Notes: generated from the letters alone by a model not told the origin. DNA of 64,000 nucleotides from Saccharothrix longispora (GCF_030852425.1 NZ_NSDM01000017.1:84102-148101); one strand, 5' to 3'; positions 27,318 through 37,177 are shown, numbered from the stretch's first letter. Numbers and translations are program-made.

Positions 27318-28204
27318 CCGCGATGCTGCGAGCCCGGGGGCTGGGCAAGAGGTACCGGCGGCGCCAGGCCCTGGCGGACTGCACGCTGGACATCCCGGCG
27401 GGCCGCGTCGTCGGCCTCGTCGGCCCCAACGGCGCCGGCAAGTCCACGCTGCTCAACCTCGCGGCCGGCATGAGCAGCCCCACCACCGGCGAGATCGAGG
27501 TGTGCGGCGGACGGCCCGGCAGCGGACCGGAACAGCTGGCCAAGGTCGGCTTCGTCGCCCAGGACACCCCCACCTACGCGAGCCTGACCGTCGCCGAGCA
27601 CCTGCGCCTCGGCGCCCGGCTCAACCCGGGCTGGGACACCGACCTCGCCCGTCGACGCGTCGAGCACCTCGGCCTCGACCCCGCGCAGCGGGCGGGGCGG
27701 CTCTCCGGGGGTCAGCGGGCGCAGCTCGCCCTGACCATCGGCATCGCCAAGCGCCCCGACGTGCTGCTGCTCGACGAACCGGTCGCCGCGCTCGACCCGC
27801 TGGCCCGGCGCGGGTTCCTCCAGGACCTGATGGAGACGGTCGCCGAGCACGGCGTGGGCGTCGTGCTCTCGTCGCACCTGATCACCGACGTCGAACGGGT
27901 CTGCGACCACCTCGTCACCCTCGTCGACTCCCGCGTGGTCCTCGCCGGGGAGATCGACGACCTGGTCGCCACCCACCACCGGCTCACCGGACCGCGCCGC
28001 GACCCCGCGACGCTGCCCGCCGACCAGCACGTCGTCGCCGCGAGCCACACCGACCGGCAGACCACGCTGCTCGTGCGCACGGAGTCGCCGATCCTCGACC
28101 CGTCCTGGACGGTGGGCGCGGTCGGCCTCGAAGACATCGTCCTCGCCTACCTGGAGTCGCCCTCCGCCGCGACGTCCCGCCCCGCCCTGGAGGTCCTCCG
28201 GTGA
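27314..28204 (+). CDS. ABC transporter ATP-binding protein
   Basis: 296 residues. Walker A GPNGAGKST, signature LSGGQRAQLALTIGIA, Walker B LLLDEPVAALDP and switch His in VVLSSHLITDVERV are intact. It has the DrrA/CcmA-like layout with a C-terminal extension of 80 residues. GTG 27314 overlaps the GntR stop; ATG at 27323 is an alternative. Partner permease is the next gene. Export is likely from family resemblance; substrate unknown. Confidence 0.88.
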   Translation: MTAMLRARGLGKRYRRRQALADCTLDIPAGRVVGLVGPNGAGKSTLLNLAAGMSSPTTGEIEVCGGRPGSGPEQLAKVGFVAQDTPTYASLTVAEHLRLGARLNPGWDTDLARRRVEHLGLDPAQRAGRLSGGQRAQLALTIGIAKRPDVLLLDEPVAALDPLARRGFLQDLMETVAEHGVGVVLSSHLITDVERVCDHLVTLVDSRVVLAGEIDDLVATHHRLTGPRRDPATLPADQHVVAASHTDRQTTLLVRTESPILDPSWTVGAVGLEDIVLAYLESPSAATSRPALEVLR

Positions 28205-29202
28205 CCTGGTTGACGCTGCGCCAGTTCCGCCTGTCCGCCCTCGCCGTCGTCGCCCTGCTGGTCGCCCTCGCCGCCGTGCTGCTGGCCGTCGGCAGGCCGG
28301 TGGTCCCGGCGACGGACCCGGGACTGTCCACGGACGACAGCACCTACTACTACCTGGGCATGGTCGCCCTCCACGTGTTCCCCGCCATCATCGGCGCGTT
28401 CTGGGGAGCGCCCCTCATCAGCCGCGAGGTGGAGAACGGCACCCACCGCCTGGTGTGGAACCAGGGCGTCACCCGCACCCGCTGGCTGCTCGCCAAGACC
28501 GGCCTGCTGGCCCTGGCGACGGTGGTCGCCACCGGGCTGCTCAGCCTGCTCGTCACGTGGTGGGCGAGCCCCGTGGACGCCATCGCCACCGAGAACGGCC
28601 CCGCCGCGCTCCCGATCGAACCCATGATCTTCGGAGCCCGGGGCGTCGTCCCGGTGGCCCACGCCGTCTTCGCCTTCACCCTGGGCGTCGCCGCGAGCGC
28701 CCTGTTGCGCCGCACGGTCCCGGCCATGGCGGTGACGCTCGTGCTCTTCACCGCCTTCCAGGTCACGGCCCTGAACCTGGTCCGCCCCGAACTGCTGCCG
28801 GCGGAGCAGGAACTCCGGCAGTTCTCCCCGCACGACACGACCCTCTACCTCGCCGGCGGCGACACCCCGCTGGAACTCCTCGCCCCGGTCCCCGAGCACT
28901 CCTGGGTGCTGGGGCAGCAGACCCTGGACCGGGCGGGCAACCCGACCGCCGTCCCCGCGTGGTTCCTCGACTGCCTGTTCCCGGGCGGCCTGGGCAACCC
29001 CACCCCGCCGCCGGCGGACCACCGCGAGAAGCAGGAGGCGTGCTACGGCCGCCTGGCCGACGAGGGGTACCAGCAGCGCGTCACCCACCAGCCGAACAGC
29101 CGCTTCTGGAGCCTCCAGTGGACCGAGACGGCGCTCTACCTGGCGCTGGCCGGCCTGCTGACGTGGTTCGCGCTGCACTGGACCCGCCGCCGCATCAGCT
29201 GA
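28201..29202 (+). CDS. ABC transporter permease (ABC-2 type)
   Basis: 333 residues with six hydrophobic helices (for example LSALAVVALLVALAAVLLAV and TWFALHW at the end). The stretch GAPLISREVENGTHRLVWNQ is the usual ABC-2 cytoplasmic coupling motif of YtrA-linked permeases. An unusually long extracytoplasmic loop of about 110 residues lies between the last two helices and holds two Cys (FLDCLFPGG and EACYGRL). GTG 28201 overlaps the ATPase stop. Confidence 0.82.
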   Translation: MTWLTLRQFRLSALAVVALLVALAAVLLAVGRPVVPATDPGLSTDDSTYYYLGMVALHVFPAIIGAFWGAPLISREVENGTHRLVWNQGVTRTRWLLAKTGLLALATVVATGLLSLLVTWWASPVDAIATENGPAALPIEPMIFGARGVVPVAHAVFAFTLGVAASALLRRTVPAMAVTLVLFTAFQVTALNLVRPELLPAEQELRQFSPHDTTLYLAGGDTPLELLAPVPEHSWVLGQQTLDRAGNPTAVPAWFLDCLFPGGLGNPTPPPADHREKQEACYGRLADEGYQQRVTHQPNSRFWSLQWTETALYLALAGLLTWFALHWTRRRIS

Positions 29203-29239
29203 GCCGCCGGGGCCACCGACGGCGGGCGCGCCCCCGCCG

Positions 29240-29545
29240 CTACCGGTCCCCGGCGTCCCGGCGCGTGCGCACGGTGGCCACGGTCGCGAGCCCCGAGATC
29301 GTGACGACCGGTTCCAGGAGCGGGGCGACGACCAGTTCGAGGCGGCCGGCGCGGACGAACAGGGCGTTGAGCCCGGCGCTGTCCAGGTACTCGACCTCGG
29401 TGAGGTCCACCACGAGCCGGTCCGGCACGTCGTCCAGCGCGGCGGCGAAGGCGTGGGTGTTGCTCATGTCGATCTCGCCCACGGCCTTGAGGACCGCGGT
29501 CCCGTCCGGGTTCCGACCGGTGGTCAGGGTGAGGGGTGTGGTCAT
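29240..29545 (-). CDS. STAS domain anti-sigma factor antagonist
   Basis: 101 residues with the STAS core: GEIDMSNTHAFAAAL, then VVDLTEVEYLDSAGLNALF, in which the Ser after Asp is the expected phosphorylation site. ATG 29545 shares a base with the stop of the hybrid kinase/phosphatase gene (TGATG), so the two are translationally coupled. This makes it the likely substrate of that protein's PP2C domain and C-terminal kinase-like domain. Confidence 0.88.
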   Translation of the reverse strand: MTTPLTLTTGRNPDGTAVLKAVGEIDMSNTHAFAAALDDVPDRLVVDLTEVEYLDSAGLNALFVRAGRLELVVAPLLEPVVTISGLATVATVRTRRDAGDR

Positions 29546-32500
29546 CACGAGATCCTCAGGTGCATGTCGACGGTGGTGCCCGCGGGGCCCGGGGTGATGG
29601 TCACGCGCTGCATGAGCGCGCGCATCAGGGCGACGCCCCGACCTCGGTGCTGGTCGAGGTCGGGGCGGGGTGTCTTCCAGCGGCCGGTGTCGGTCACGCT
29701 CAGGTAGAGGTCGCCGACGAGGGTCTCGGCGCGGAGTCGGACCGGGTCGTGCGGGGTGTGGCGGTGCCCGTGCTCGACGGCGTTGGCGCAGGCCTCCCCC
29801 GCGGCGATCAGGACGCTCTGCACGGTGTGCGGCGGCAGGCCGCACTGGTTCAGCCAGCCGCGCAGGGACTTGCGGACCGGCGCGAGCTGGGCCGCCTCGG
29901 CCGGGAAGGACAGGTCCAGCGGGGCGGGGTGGCGGTAGAGCAGGAGCGCGACGTCGTCGTCGTAGCCGTCGGCGGGCGCCAGCCGGGTCATCACCTGGGT
30001 GGCGAGGTCGTCGAGGGCCGTGTCGCGGCCCTCCTGGACGGCCTCCCCGGCCTGGTCGATGCCCGCGGTCAGCGGGCGGCGGCGGCGTTCGACGAGCCCG
30101 TCGGTGTACATCAGCAGGGTGGCGCGCGGCGGCAGGGTGCACTCCGCCTCCGGCCGCCGGGCGCCGGGGCGCACGGCCAGCGGGGTCGAGCCGCCGTCCT
30201 CCAGCAGCCGGGTGGTCCCGTCGGGGTGGGCGAGGATGGCCGGCGGGTGACCCGCGCGGGAGTAGACCAGGTGCCCGGTCCCGGGGTCGAGGACGCCGCA
30301 GAAGACGGTGGTGCACACCGCGCCGGGCACGCCCGCGGCGAAGTGGTCCAGGGCCATGAGGGTCCGGGCCGGACCGACGTCCTGGAGGAGCAGCGCGCGG
30401 CAGGCGCTGCGCAGTTGCCCCATGACCGCCGCGGCTTCCAGGCCGCGGCCGACGCAGTCGCCGACGACGATGCCGATGCGGCCGTCGGGCAGCAGGACGG
30501 TGTCGTACCAGTCGCCGCCGACCTCCAGCGGGCGCGCCGCGGGCTCGTAGCGGACCGCGAAGCCCTCGGGCAGGCTGGCCGGGCCCAGGATCGCGCGCTG
30601 GAGCGCGATGGCGGTCTCGCGCTGCTGGTCGATCTGGTGGGCGCGGGTCAGGCCCTGGGCGAGGTGCCCCGCCAGCAGCGACAGCAGGAGCTTGTCCTCG
30701 TCGGTGAAGGGGCGTCGGGGGTCGAGGTCGAGCCAGAGCACCATGGTGCCCTCGGGGTGCTCCATGGTGATGCCGGTGCCCGTGGGCCCCAGGCCGGTCT
30801 GGCTCAGCGCGGGGCGCTCGCGCAGCGCGCCGAGCGCCGCGCGGTGCTGCTCGGCGAGCCCGTCCCAATGCAGGCCTGCCTCGGTGCTGGTCAGCGCGGG
30901 CGCGTTCCGCTCGGTGAAGACGGCGGCGAGGACCCGGCGGGCGTGCCACAGGTCCTTGAGCTCGGTCAGCGCCCCGGACAGCGCCTCGGAAAGGCTGGTG
31001 GCCTGCGACATGCGCACGCTGAGCGCGGCCAGGGCGGTGTCGCGCTGGATGGCGTAGTGCTCGGCGGTGACGTCGCGGAACGTGCCCACGATCACGGCGC
31101 GGCCGGTGTCCGGGTCCTGGGCCTGGTTGAACGTGGCGCTGACCCACAGCCGGTGGCCGTCCCGGTGGGTCACCGGGATGGTGTAGCTCCCCTGGCTGTT
31201 GCCGAGCAGGGTGGCGAACGCCTCGGCGACCTGCCGGTGCGCCCCCGCGTCGGTGCCGGGCCACCAGGGGTGCTCCGGCGCGTACGGCAGGCCCTCCGGG
31301 CCGTAGCCGAGGATGTCGGTGAACGCGGTGTTGATCTCGACGACGGCGCCGTCCTCGTCGCAGACGAAGAACGCCTCCTGGAGGGAGTCGATCAGCGCGG
31401 TGCGCCAACGGGCGTGGTGGTTGCGCAGGCGGGACAGCTCCACGCTCGCCCGCACGCGCGCCAGCAGCTCGCCGGCGGCGAACGGCTTGACCAGGTAGTC
31501 GTCGGCGCCGGCCCGCAGGCCCTCGATGGACGCCTCCTGCCCGGCGCGCGCGGACAGCAGCAGCACCGGCACCGCCGCCGTGCGCGGGTCCTTGCGCAGC
31601 GCGCCCACCAGCGACAGGCCGTCCAGGCGGGGCATCATCACGTCGCTGACGAGCAGGTCGGGCTGCCGGGCGCGGACCGCTTCCAGCGCTTCCACGCCGT
31701 CGGTGACGCCGTGGACCGCGTAGCCGGCGTCGGTGAGCAGCCGGGTGAGGTAGTCGCGCATGTCGGCGTTGTCGTCGGCGACCACGACCGTCGCCGGTGA
31801 CGCGGGACCGGACGCCGCCGCCGCACCGGTCGCCTCGACGTCGGGTCGCGCGCCGGGCAGCCAGCGCAGGGCCTCCTGCACGTACGGGTCGGTGGCGCCG
31901 GTCGCCGTCGCGGCGCCGGCGGGGGCCAGGGCGTCGGCGGGCAGGTGGTCGACGCCGAAGGGCACGCGGATGGTGAAGGTCGTGCCCTCCCCCTCGGCGC
32001 TGTCCGCCGTGATCGTGCCGCCGTGCAGGCCGACCAGTTCCCGCACCAGCGCCAACCCGATGCCGCTGCCCTCGTTGGAGCGGGAGCGGGCGTTCTCGAT
32101 GCGGTGGAAGCGCTCGAACAGCCTGGGCATCTCCCGGGCGGGGACGCCGACGCCGGTGTCGGAGACGGTCACCACGGCCTCGCGGCCCTCGGCGCGCACG
32201 GAGACCCCCACCGAGCCGTCGAAGGTGAACTTCAGCGCGTTGCTGAGCAGGTTGAGGACGACCTTCTCCCACATGCCGCGGTCGATGCGCACGGGTTCGG
32301 GCAGCGGTGGGCAGTCGACCTCCAGGGCCAGGCCGGCCTTCTCCACGGCGGAGCGGAAGACGCTGGCCAGCTCGGCGGTGACGGCCGACAGGTCGACCGG
32401 CTCGTAGTTCGCCCGCATCCGGCCGGCCTCGATGCGGGAGAAGTCGAGCAGGGTGTTGACCAGCTTGCCCAGCCGCAGCGCGTTGCGGTGCACGAGTTCC

Positions 32501-33681
32501 AGCTCCCCGCCCGCGCGGGGGTCGGACTGCGCCAGCCGGTCCCGCAGCTCCGCCACCGGACCCATGATCAGGGTGAGCGGGGTGCGGAACTCGTGGCTGA
32601 TGTTGGAGAAGAACGCGGTCTTGGCGCGGTCCAGCTCGGCCAGCTCCTCGGCCCGCCGCTGCTGCGCCTCGTAGCTGCGGGCGCTGGCGATGCCCGTCGC
32701 GACGTGCCCGGCGACCAGGGCGAGGAAGCCCCGGCAGCCCTCGTCCAGCGGCCGGTACCGGTTGAGCCCGACCACCACGAACCCGTAGGGCGCGCCACCC
32801 TGCTGCTGCAGCGGCACCACCAGCGCCTGCACCGGTGGCGCCGGCCAGGCCCCGCCCGGCAGCGCGGTGAACGGCTCGCCGTCGAGCTCCACCAGCGCCG
32901 TGTCCCCCGCGGCGGGCGCCACCACCGGCCACACCGCGCCCTCGTCGTCGGCGGGCAGGGTCCCGGGCGCCATCGGGTGGTCGGCGGCGACGCCGGTCGT
33001 GCCCGCCAGCCGCGCCGAGCCGTCGTCCTGGAACAGGTAGGTCAGGGTGAACGGCAGGTCGCGCGGGTTGCGCTCCAGCTGGCGGCAGGAGAAGGCCAGC
33101 GTCTCCTGCTCGGTGCGCACGGCGCTGGGGTCGGAGCCCAGGTCGCGCAGCGTCGCCATCCGCCGCTCGCCGATGATCCGCTCGGTGTCCTCGCTGACCA
33201 CGCACAGCATGCCGACCACCGCGCCGGCGTCGTCGCGCAGCGGGCTGTAGGAGAACGTGTGGTAGCTCTCCTCCGGGTAGCCGGAGCGCTCCACGAACAG
33301 CAGCAGCGCCTCGTCCCAGGTCGCCTTCCCGGTCGCCAGGACGGTGTCGATGCGCGGGCCGATGTCGCCCCAGATCTCCGCCCACACCTCCCGGGCGGGG
33401 CGGCCCAGCGCCCACGGGTACTTCCGGCCGAGCGTGTCGCGCCGGTAGGCGTCGTTGCAGAAGAACGTCAGCTCCGGTCCCCAGGCCATCCACATGGAGA
33501 ACCGGGAGGACAGCAGGATGCTCACCGCCGTGCGCAGGCTCTGCGGCCAGTCGGCCGGCGGCCCCAGCGGGGTCGCGGCCCAGTCGACCGAGGCCAGGTC
33601 GCCACCGACGCCCTCGTCCGCGGTGAACACGTCGAACCCCAACGCCGTCGGCTCGCGCCCGGCGTCGTCGGAACCTGCCAC
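29545..33681 (-). CDS. Hybrid histidine kinase/receiver/PP2C phosphatase/RsbW-like protein
   Basis: 1378 residues with no membrane segment. Domains in order: PAS-like (about 20-170, MWMAWGPELTFF), GAF (170-345), HisKA with SHEFRTPLT (about 370-435), HATPase with NLLSNALKF and DTGVGV and EGSGIGLAL (475-590), receiver with phospho-Asp in LLVSDVMMPRLDG and Lys in DYLVKPF (640-760), PAS (775-890), GAF (900-1040), SpoIIE/PP2C with VGGDWYDTV and VVGDCVGRG and ADGYDDD (1055-1240), and a C-terminal RsbW-like HATPase with AGEACANAVEHG (1250-1375). All key residues are present. GTG 33681 follows GAAGGGAA. It combines two-component and partner-switching signalling in one chain, coupled to STAS genes on both sides. 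Confidence 0.9.
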   Translation of the reverse strand: MAGSDDAGREPTALGFDVFTADEGVGGDLASVDWAATPLGPPADWPQSLRTAVSILLSSRFSMWMAWGPELTFFCNDAYRRDTLGRKYPWALGRPAREVWAEIWGDIGPRIDTVLATGKATWDEALLLFVERSGYPEESYHTFSYSPLRDDAGAVVGMLCVVSEDTERIIGERRMATLRDLGSDPSAVRTEQETLAFSCRQLERNPRDLPFTLTYLFQDDGSARLAGTTGVAADHPMAPGTLPADDEGAVWPVVAPAAGDTALVELDGEPFTALPGGAWPAPPVQALVVPLQQQGGAPYGFVVVGLNRYRPLDEGCRGFLALVAGHVATGIASARSYEAQQRRAEELAELDRAKTAFFSNISHEFRTPLTLIMGPVAELRDRLAQSDPRAGGELELVHRNALRLGKLVNTLLDFSRIEAGRMRANYEPVDLSAVTAELASVFRSAVEKAGLALEVDCPPLPEPVRIDRGMWEKVVLNLLSNALKFTFDGSVGVSVRAEGREAVVTVSDTGVGVPAREMPRLFERFHRIENARSRSNEGSGIGLALVRELVGLHGGTITADSAEGEGTTFTIRVPFGVDHLPADALAPAGAATATGATDPYVQEALRWLPGARPDVEATGAAAASGPASPATVVVADDNADMRDYLTRLLTDAGYAVHGVTDGVEALEAVRARQPDLLVSDVMMPRLDGLSLVGALRKDPRTAAVPVLLLSARAGQEASIEGLRAGADDYLVKPFAAGELLARVRASVELSRLRNHHARWRTALIDSLQEAFFVCDEDGAVVEINTAFTDILGYGPEGLPYAPEHPWWPGTDAGAHRQVAEAFATLLGNSQGSYTIPVTHRDGHRLWVSATFNQAQDPDTGRAVIVGTFRDVTAEHYAIQRDTALAALSVRMSQATSLSEALSGALTELKDLWHARRVLAAVFTERNAPALTSTEAGLHWDGLAEQHRAALGALRERPALSQTGLGPTGTGITMEHPEGTMVLWLDLDPRRPFTDEDKLLLSLLAGHLAQGLTRAHQIDQQRETAIALQRAILGPASLPEGFAVRYEPAARPLEVGGDWYDTVLLPDGRIGIVVGDCVGRGLEAAAVMGQLRSACRALLLQDVGPARTLMALDHFAAGVPGAVCTTVFCGVLDPGTGHLVYSRAGHPPAILAHPDGTTRLLEDGGSTPLAVRPGARRPEAECTLPPRATLLMYTDGLVERRRRPLTAGIDQAGEAVQEGRDTALDDLATQVMTRLAPADGYDDDVALLLYRHPAPLDLSFPAEAAQLAPVRKSLRGWLNQCGLPPHTVQSVLIAAGEACANAVEHGHRHTPHDPVRLRAETLVGDLYLSVTDTGRWKTPRPDLDQHRGRGVALMRALMQRVTITPGPAGTTVDMHLRIS

Positions 33682-33918
33682 TGGGATTCCCTTCACGCAC
33701 GACGGCCGCGGTCGGAACTGTTGCCTCAACACCCCGCGGTCGCCCGTCCACCGCCACCACGAGGGTCCGGCGGCGTGGTCCGTAGGATAGGACAAACGCG
33801 CCGGGCACCAGCAGGCCGGCAGGTGGCTGTCGGAGCGGGAGCACCCGGGGACCGACGAGGGCGCCGCACCCCCGGCGCCACGCGTCGACCACGACCACCA
33901 CACCACGCAGGAGACCCG

Positions 33919-34275
33919 GTGACCGAGCAACTCCTCACCGTCACCACCACGTCCCACCCGGCGGGACCGCACGTGCTGCGGGTCAGCGGCGAACTCGACC
34001 ACCACACCACCGAGCGCCTGCGCGAGGCCCTCGACGCCGTGCCGGCCTCCTTCGCGACCGGCATCGTGCTCGACCTGACCGACCTCACCTACTGCGACTC
34101 CACCGGCATCACCGAGCTGATCACCGCCCACCAGCGCACCCGGGCGGCGGGCCACTCCTTCGACCTGGTGGGGCTCAACCCGGACCTGATGCACGTCTTC
34201 CGCATCATCGGCCTCGACCAGGTCTTCTCGTTCCACCCCACCGTCGACCAGGCGGTCAGGGCCGCGCGGTCGTAG
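33919..34275 (+). CDS. STAS domain anti-sigma factor antagonist
   Basis: 118 residues: VLRVSGELDHHTTERLREAL and IVLDLTDLTYCDSTGITELI, with Ser after Asp as the phospho-site. GTG 33919 follows GCAGGAGA. It is divergent from the hybrid kinase/phosphatase across 237 bases, in which a TAGGAT box lies at 33784. It is the second STAS partner of that island. The last 20 bases overlap the convergent GH67-like gene. Confidence 0.88.
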   Translation: MTEQLLTVTTTSHPAGPHVLRVSGELDHHTTERLREALDAVPASFATGIVLDLTDLTYCDSTGITELITAHQRTRAAGHSFDLVGLNPDLMHVFRIIGLDQVFSFHPTVDQAVRAARS

Positions 34276-37177
34276 CGCCGGACCGGCGGCGCGACCCGAG
34301 CAGCAGGGCCGCGCCGAGCAGCACGGCCACGCCGCCGACCAGCAGCGCGACCACCGGCAGCCCGGTCGGGACCTCCAGGTGCGCGGTGATGCCGAGGATG
34401 CGCGACAGGCCCCACGGCAGCAGGGCCGACTGGTCGTTCCACGCGGTCAGGGCGCGTTCCAGGCCGACCGCGGTCACCACCGCGCCCAGCACCGCCAGGG
34501 GTGTCCCGGCCGCCGCCAGCACGCGCCCGGCCGCACCCGCGCGCCCCACCTCGCCGCGCAGCGCCGCGTACGCCGCCGCGAAGACGCCCAGGAACGCCGC
34601 GACCGCCACCGCCACGTACACCGCCCGCCCGGCCGGAGCGGTCCAGAACCCGAACCAGTAGGCGCCCGGCCCGCGCACCGCCAGCACGCCCAGCAGCAGC
34701 ACCGACCGCAGCAGCGCCACCGCGCCCACCGCCGCGGCGACCCGCGACCGGGTCGGGCCGCGGGTCGTGGACCGCAGCACCAGCGCGAACAGCGCCCACG
34801 CGACCAGCACCGGCACCAGGTGGGCGGGCGCGGCGAACCACGTGAGCACCGCCCGGCTGAGCACGACCGCGGCGGCCGGCACGACCCAGACCAGCGCCCG
34901 GTCCGCGCGCGAGGCCTCGACCCGCCGCCACGGCCCGGTCAGCGCCCGCGCCCACGGCCTGCGCCACCCCAGGGCGAACGCGAGGGCGAGTCCCAGCAGC
35001 ACGCCGCGCGCCGCCCACGCCATCGGCTCGTCGCGGGCCGCCCTGTCCAGGCCCAGGTCGGCCGCGGTGAGGTTGTAGGCGGGCAGCTCCAGGTCGTCCC
35101 CGTAGCGGCGCAGGTGCTCCGCGCGCAGGGTCCCGTACGCCGCCCGCGCGGCCCTCGCCCCGTCGCGCGCGCCGGGGTCGCCGGTGTCGAGCCACTGGGT
35201 GTGGCGCAGCGCGGCGGCGCGGTAGGCGGCCAGCACGCCGAACAGGTCCACCTGGTAGTCGAGGGCGGCGACGAACCGCTCGCGCAGCACCGGGTCGCGC
35301 CAGCCCGCCGGGTCGGTCGCACCGACCAGCTCGCGCATCCGGCGGGCCGTGCCGGTCGCCGCCGAGCCCTCCGCGACCGCCTCGTCCACCCGGTCGCGGC
35401 CCACCGCGTAGACCGTGCCCCAGGTCGCGCTGTCACCGGTCGGGATGTCCCACTCGAAGATCCACATCATCGGCGGCGGCTCCAGACCCAGGGCGCGCAC
35501 CCGGTGCCGGGCGTACGGGCCGACGTACAGGCCGGTGGTGATCGCCTCGCGCGACAGCGCCAGCGCGCGGCACACGGCGTGCACGACGTCCGGGTCGTGG
35601 GAGAACGTGCGGCGCACCCAGTCGGCCGTCAGGTCCGCCGGGTCCTGCTCCGGGTCCCGCGCCAGCCTGCCGACGACGTAGGAGTTGAGGTCGTAGAGCT
35701 GCCAGAACCCGGTCCTGAGGTCCAGCACCCGCGGACCGGCGAGCAGCGGGCCCCCGCCCTGGCGCCACGTCCACACCCCTTCGACCCGGGGGTTGGCCAG
35801 GAACGCGCGCAGCGCGTGCCGGTGCAGCTCGCCCATGTCGTCGGGCAGCGCGCCCAGGCCCTCGAACTCGCGGCGGGACTGGAACTCCACGATCCGGCGG
35901 TGCCGTCCCACGAGCAGGGTGTCGTTGAGCGGGAGGTGGCTGTAGAAGTCGCCGAGGGCGTACTTGGTGGACACGATCAGCCGGTCGTCGTGCAGCCCGC
36001 CGAGGACGCGCTCGTAGGCGTCGCGGCTGGTGTGCAGGTCGCCGACCTCGCCGATGCCGACGCTCCACGTGCGGAAGACGATCTCCCGGTCGTGCTCGGC
36101 GGCGACGGCGAGGAACGCCCGCAGCATCGCCCGCACCGCCTCGGGCGTGGTGACCGCGATCTCCGAGGTGTAGTCCCAGCCGGCGAACCGGTAGGCCGAG
36201 CCGCCCTCGCCGATCCGGATCATCATGCCGTCCACGTCGGGCAGCCGCTCGAACACCTCCGAGAGCGCCGCCCGGTAGACCCGCCACAGCCGCTCGTCCT
36301 CGGTGCGCAGCCCACCGACCTCGCGCTCCAGGAAGGACCGCAGCGGCGGCGAGAGGGCGAGCATGTCGGTGGACAGGTACACCTCCACGCCCATCTCGTG
36401 GGCGTACCGCCAGACCGGGCCGAACGCGGCGGTCATCGCCTCGGCCCGTTCCGGGTGCGGGTCGCCGGCCGCGTGGACGCCGAGCCCGTCGAACGTGACG
36501 TACTCCAGGAAGCCGGGCACGACCACGGCGTTGTACCCGTCGGCCAGCGCGTGGTGCACCAGGTCGCGGAACTGGCGGGATATCCCGTCGACGGCGGCCT
36601 GGTCGACGTAGGGCGCGTCGGGCAGCACGGCCGCGCCGACCACGTCGGAGTTCAGCGAGTAGTCGGCCCCCCCGGCGAACCGCGCCGGGTCGTCGGGCAG
36701 GCCGACCGAGCCGAGGTCGGTCAGCCGCAGCCCGAGCCGGGGCGCGACCACCCGCCCGTCGGCGACCACCTCCGCCCCGGCGCGGATGCGGTCGGCCACG
36801 GCGTACAGGCCGGCGGCGACGCCGTCCGGCGTGCTGCCGACCACGACCGGCCCGGGGTCGAGCCGGTACGCCTCGTCGGGCAGGCCGGGCTCCAGCCTGG
36901 CCTGGAGCTGCCCGGTGGCGCCGGTGGTCGGCCGGGGACGGCCGCGCTCGACCAGGGCGTCGGCGACGGCGGTGGCGGCGAGCCGCAGGCGCGGTTCGTC
37001 CGGGACGCCGATCGAGGCGATCCCCGGCGGCGGGGCGAGCGGTCGCGGAGCGGCGGCGACCGGGCGTTCGACCGGGACGTCGGCCGGTCTCGCGGTCACC
37101 CGCAGCGCGTCGTCCACCTGCCAGGCCACGACCCCGCCGAGCCCGAGCAACGCCAGCACCGCGGCCACCACGCGCAC
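34256..37177 (-). CDS. GH67-like enzyme fused to seven membrane helices
   Basis: 973 residues. One N-terminal membrane anchor (VVAAVLALLGLGGVVAW), an extracytoplasmic region of about 680 residues, then seven C-terminal helices (from GVLLGLALAFALGW on). The middle region follows the order of GH67 alpha-glucuronidase landmarks: DGYNAVVVPGFLEY, GVEVYLSTDM, GMMIRIGEGGSAY, IVFRTWSVGI, DRLIVSTKYALGDFYSHLP and RIVEFQSRREFEG. Several acidic residues sit where GH67 has catalytic ones (Glu in GEGGS). Activity is inferred. GTG 37177 starts without a strong ribosome-binding site. Confidence 0.65.
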   Translation of the reverse strand: MRVVAAVLALLGLGGVVAWQVDDALRVTARPADVPVERPVAAAPRPLAPPPGIASIGVPDEPRLRLAATAVADALVERGRPRPTTGATGQLQARLEPGLPDEAYRLDPGPVVVGSTPDGVAAGLYAVADRIRAGAEVVADGRVVAPRLGLRLTDLGSVGLPDDPARFAGGADYSLNSDVVGAAVLPDAPYVDQAAVDGISRQFRDLVHHALADGYNAVVVPGFLEYVTFDGLGVHAAGDPHPERAEAMTAAFGPVWRYAHEMGVEVYLSTDMLALSPPLRSFLEREVGGLRTEDERLWRVYRAALSEVFERLPDVDGMMIRIGEGGSAYRFAGWDYTSEIAVTTPEAVRAMLRAFLAVAAEHDREIVFRTWSVGIGEVGDLHTSRDAYERVLGGLHDDRLIVSTKYALGDFYSHLPLNDTLLVGRHRRIVEFQSRREFEGLGALPDDMGELHRHALRAFLANPRVEGVWTWRQGGGPLLAGPRVLDLRTGFWQLYDLNSYVVGRLARDPEQDPADLTADWVRRTFSHDPDVVHAVCRALALSREAITTGLYVGPYARHRVRALGLEPPPMMWIFEWDIPTGDSATWGTVYAVGRDRVDEAVAEGSAATGTARRMRELVGATDPAGWRDPVLRERFVAALDYQVDLFGVLAAYRAAALRHTQWLDTGDPGARDGARAARAAYGTLRAEHLRRYGDDLELPAYNLTAADLGLDRAARDEPMAWAARGVLLGLALAFALGWRRPWARALTGPWRRVEASRADRALVWVVPAAAVVLSRAVLTWFAAPAHLVPVLVAWALFALVLRSTTRGPTRSRVAAAVGAVALLRSVLLLGVLAVRGPGAYWFGFWTAPAGRAVYVAVAVAAFLGVFAAAYAALRGEVGRAGAAGRVLAAAGTPLAVLGAVVTAVGLERALTAWNDQSALLPWGLSRILGITAHLEVPTGLPVVALLVGGVAVLLGAALLLGSRRRSGATTARP

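Noticed and set aside
29536..31800. A 754-residue open frame on the plus strand opposite the hybrid signalling gene
   Set aside because: Arg/Gly/Ala-rich shadow of a GC-rich gene with no domain signature; the minus-strand frame has intact motifs throughout.
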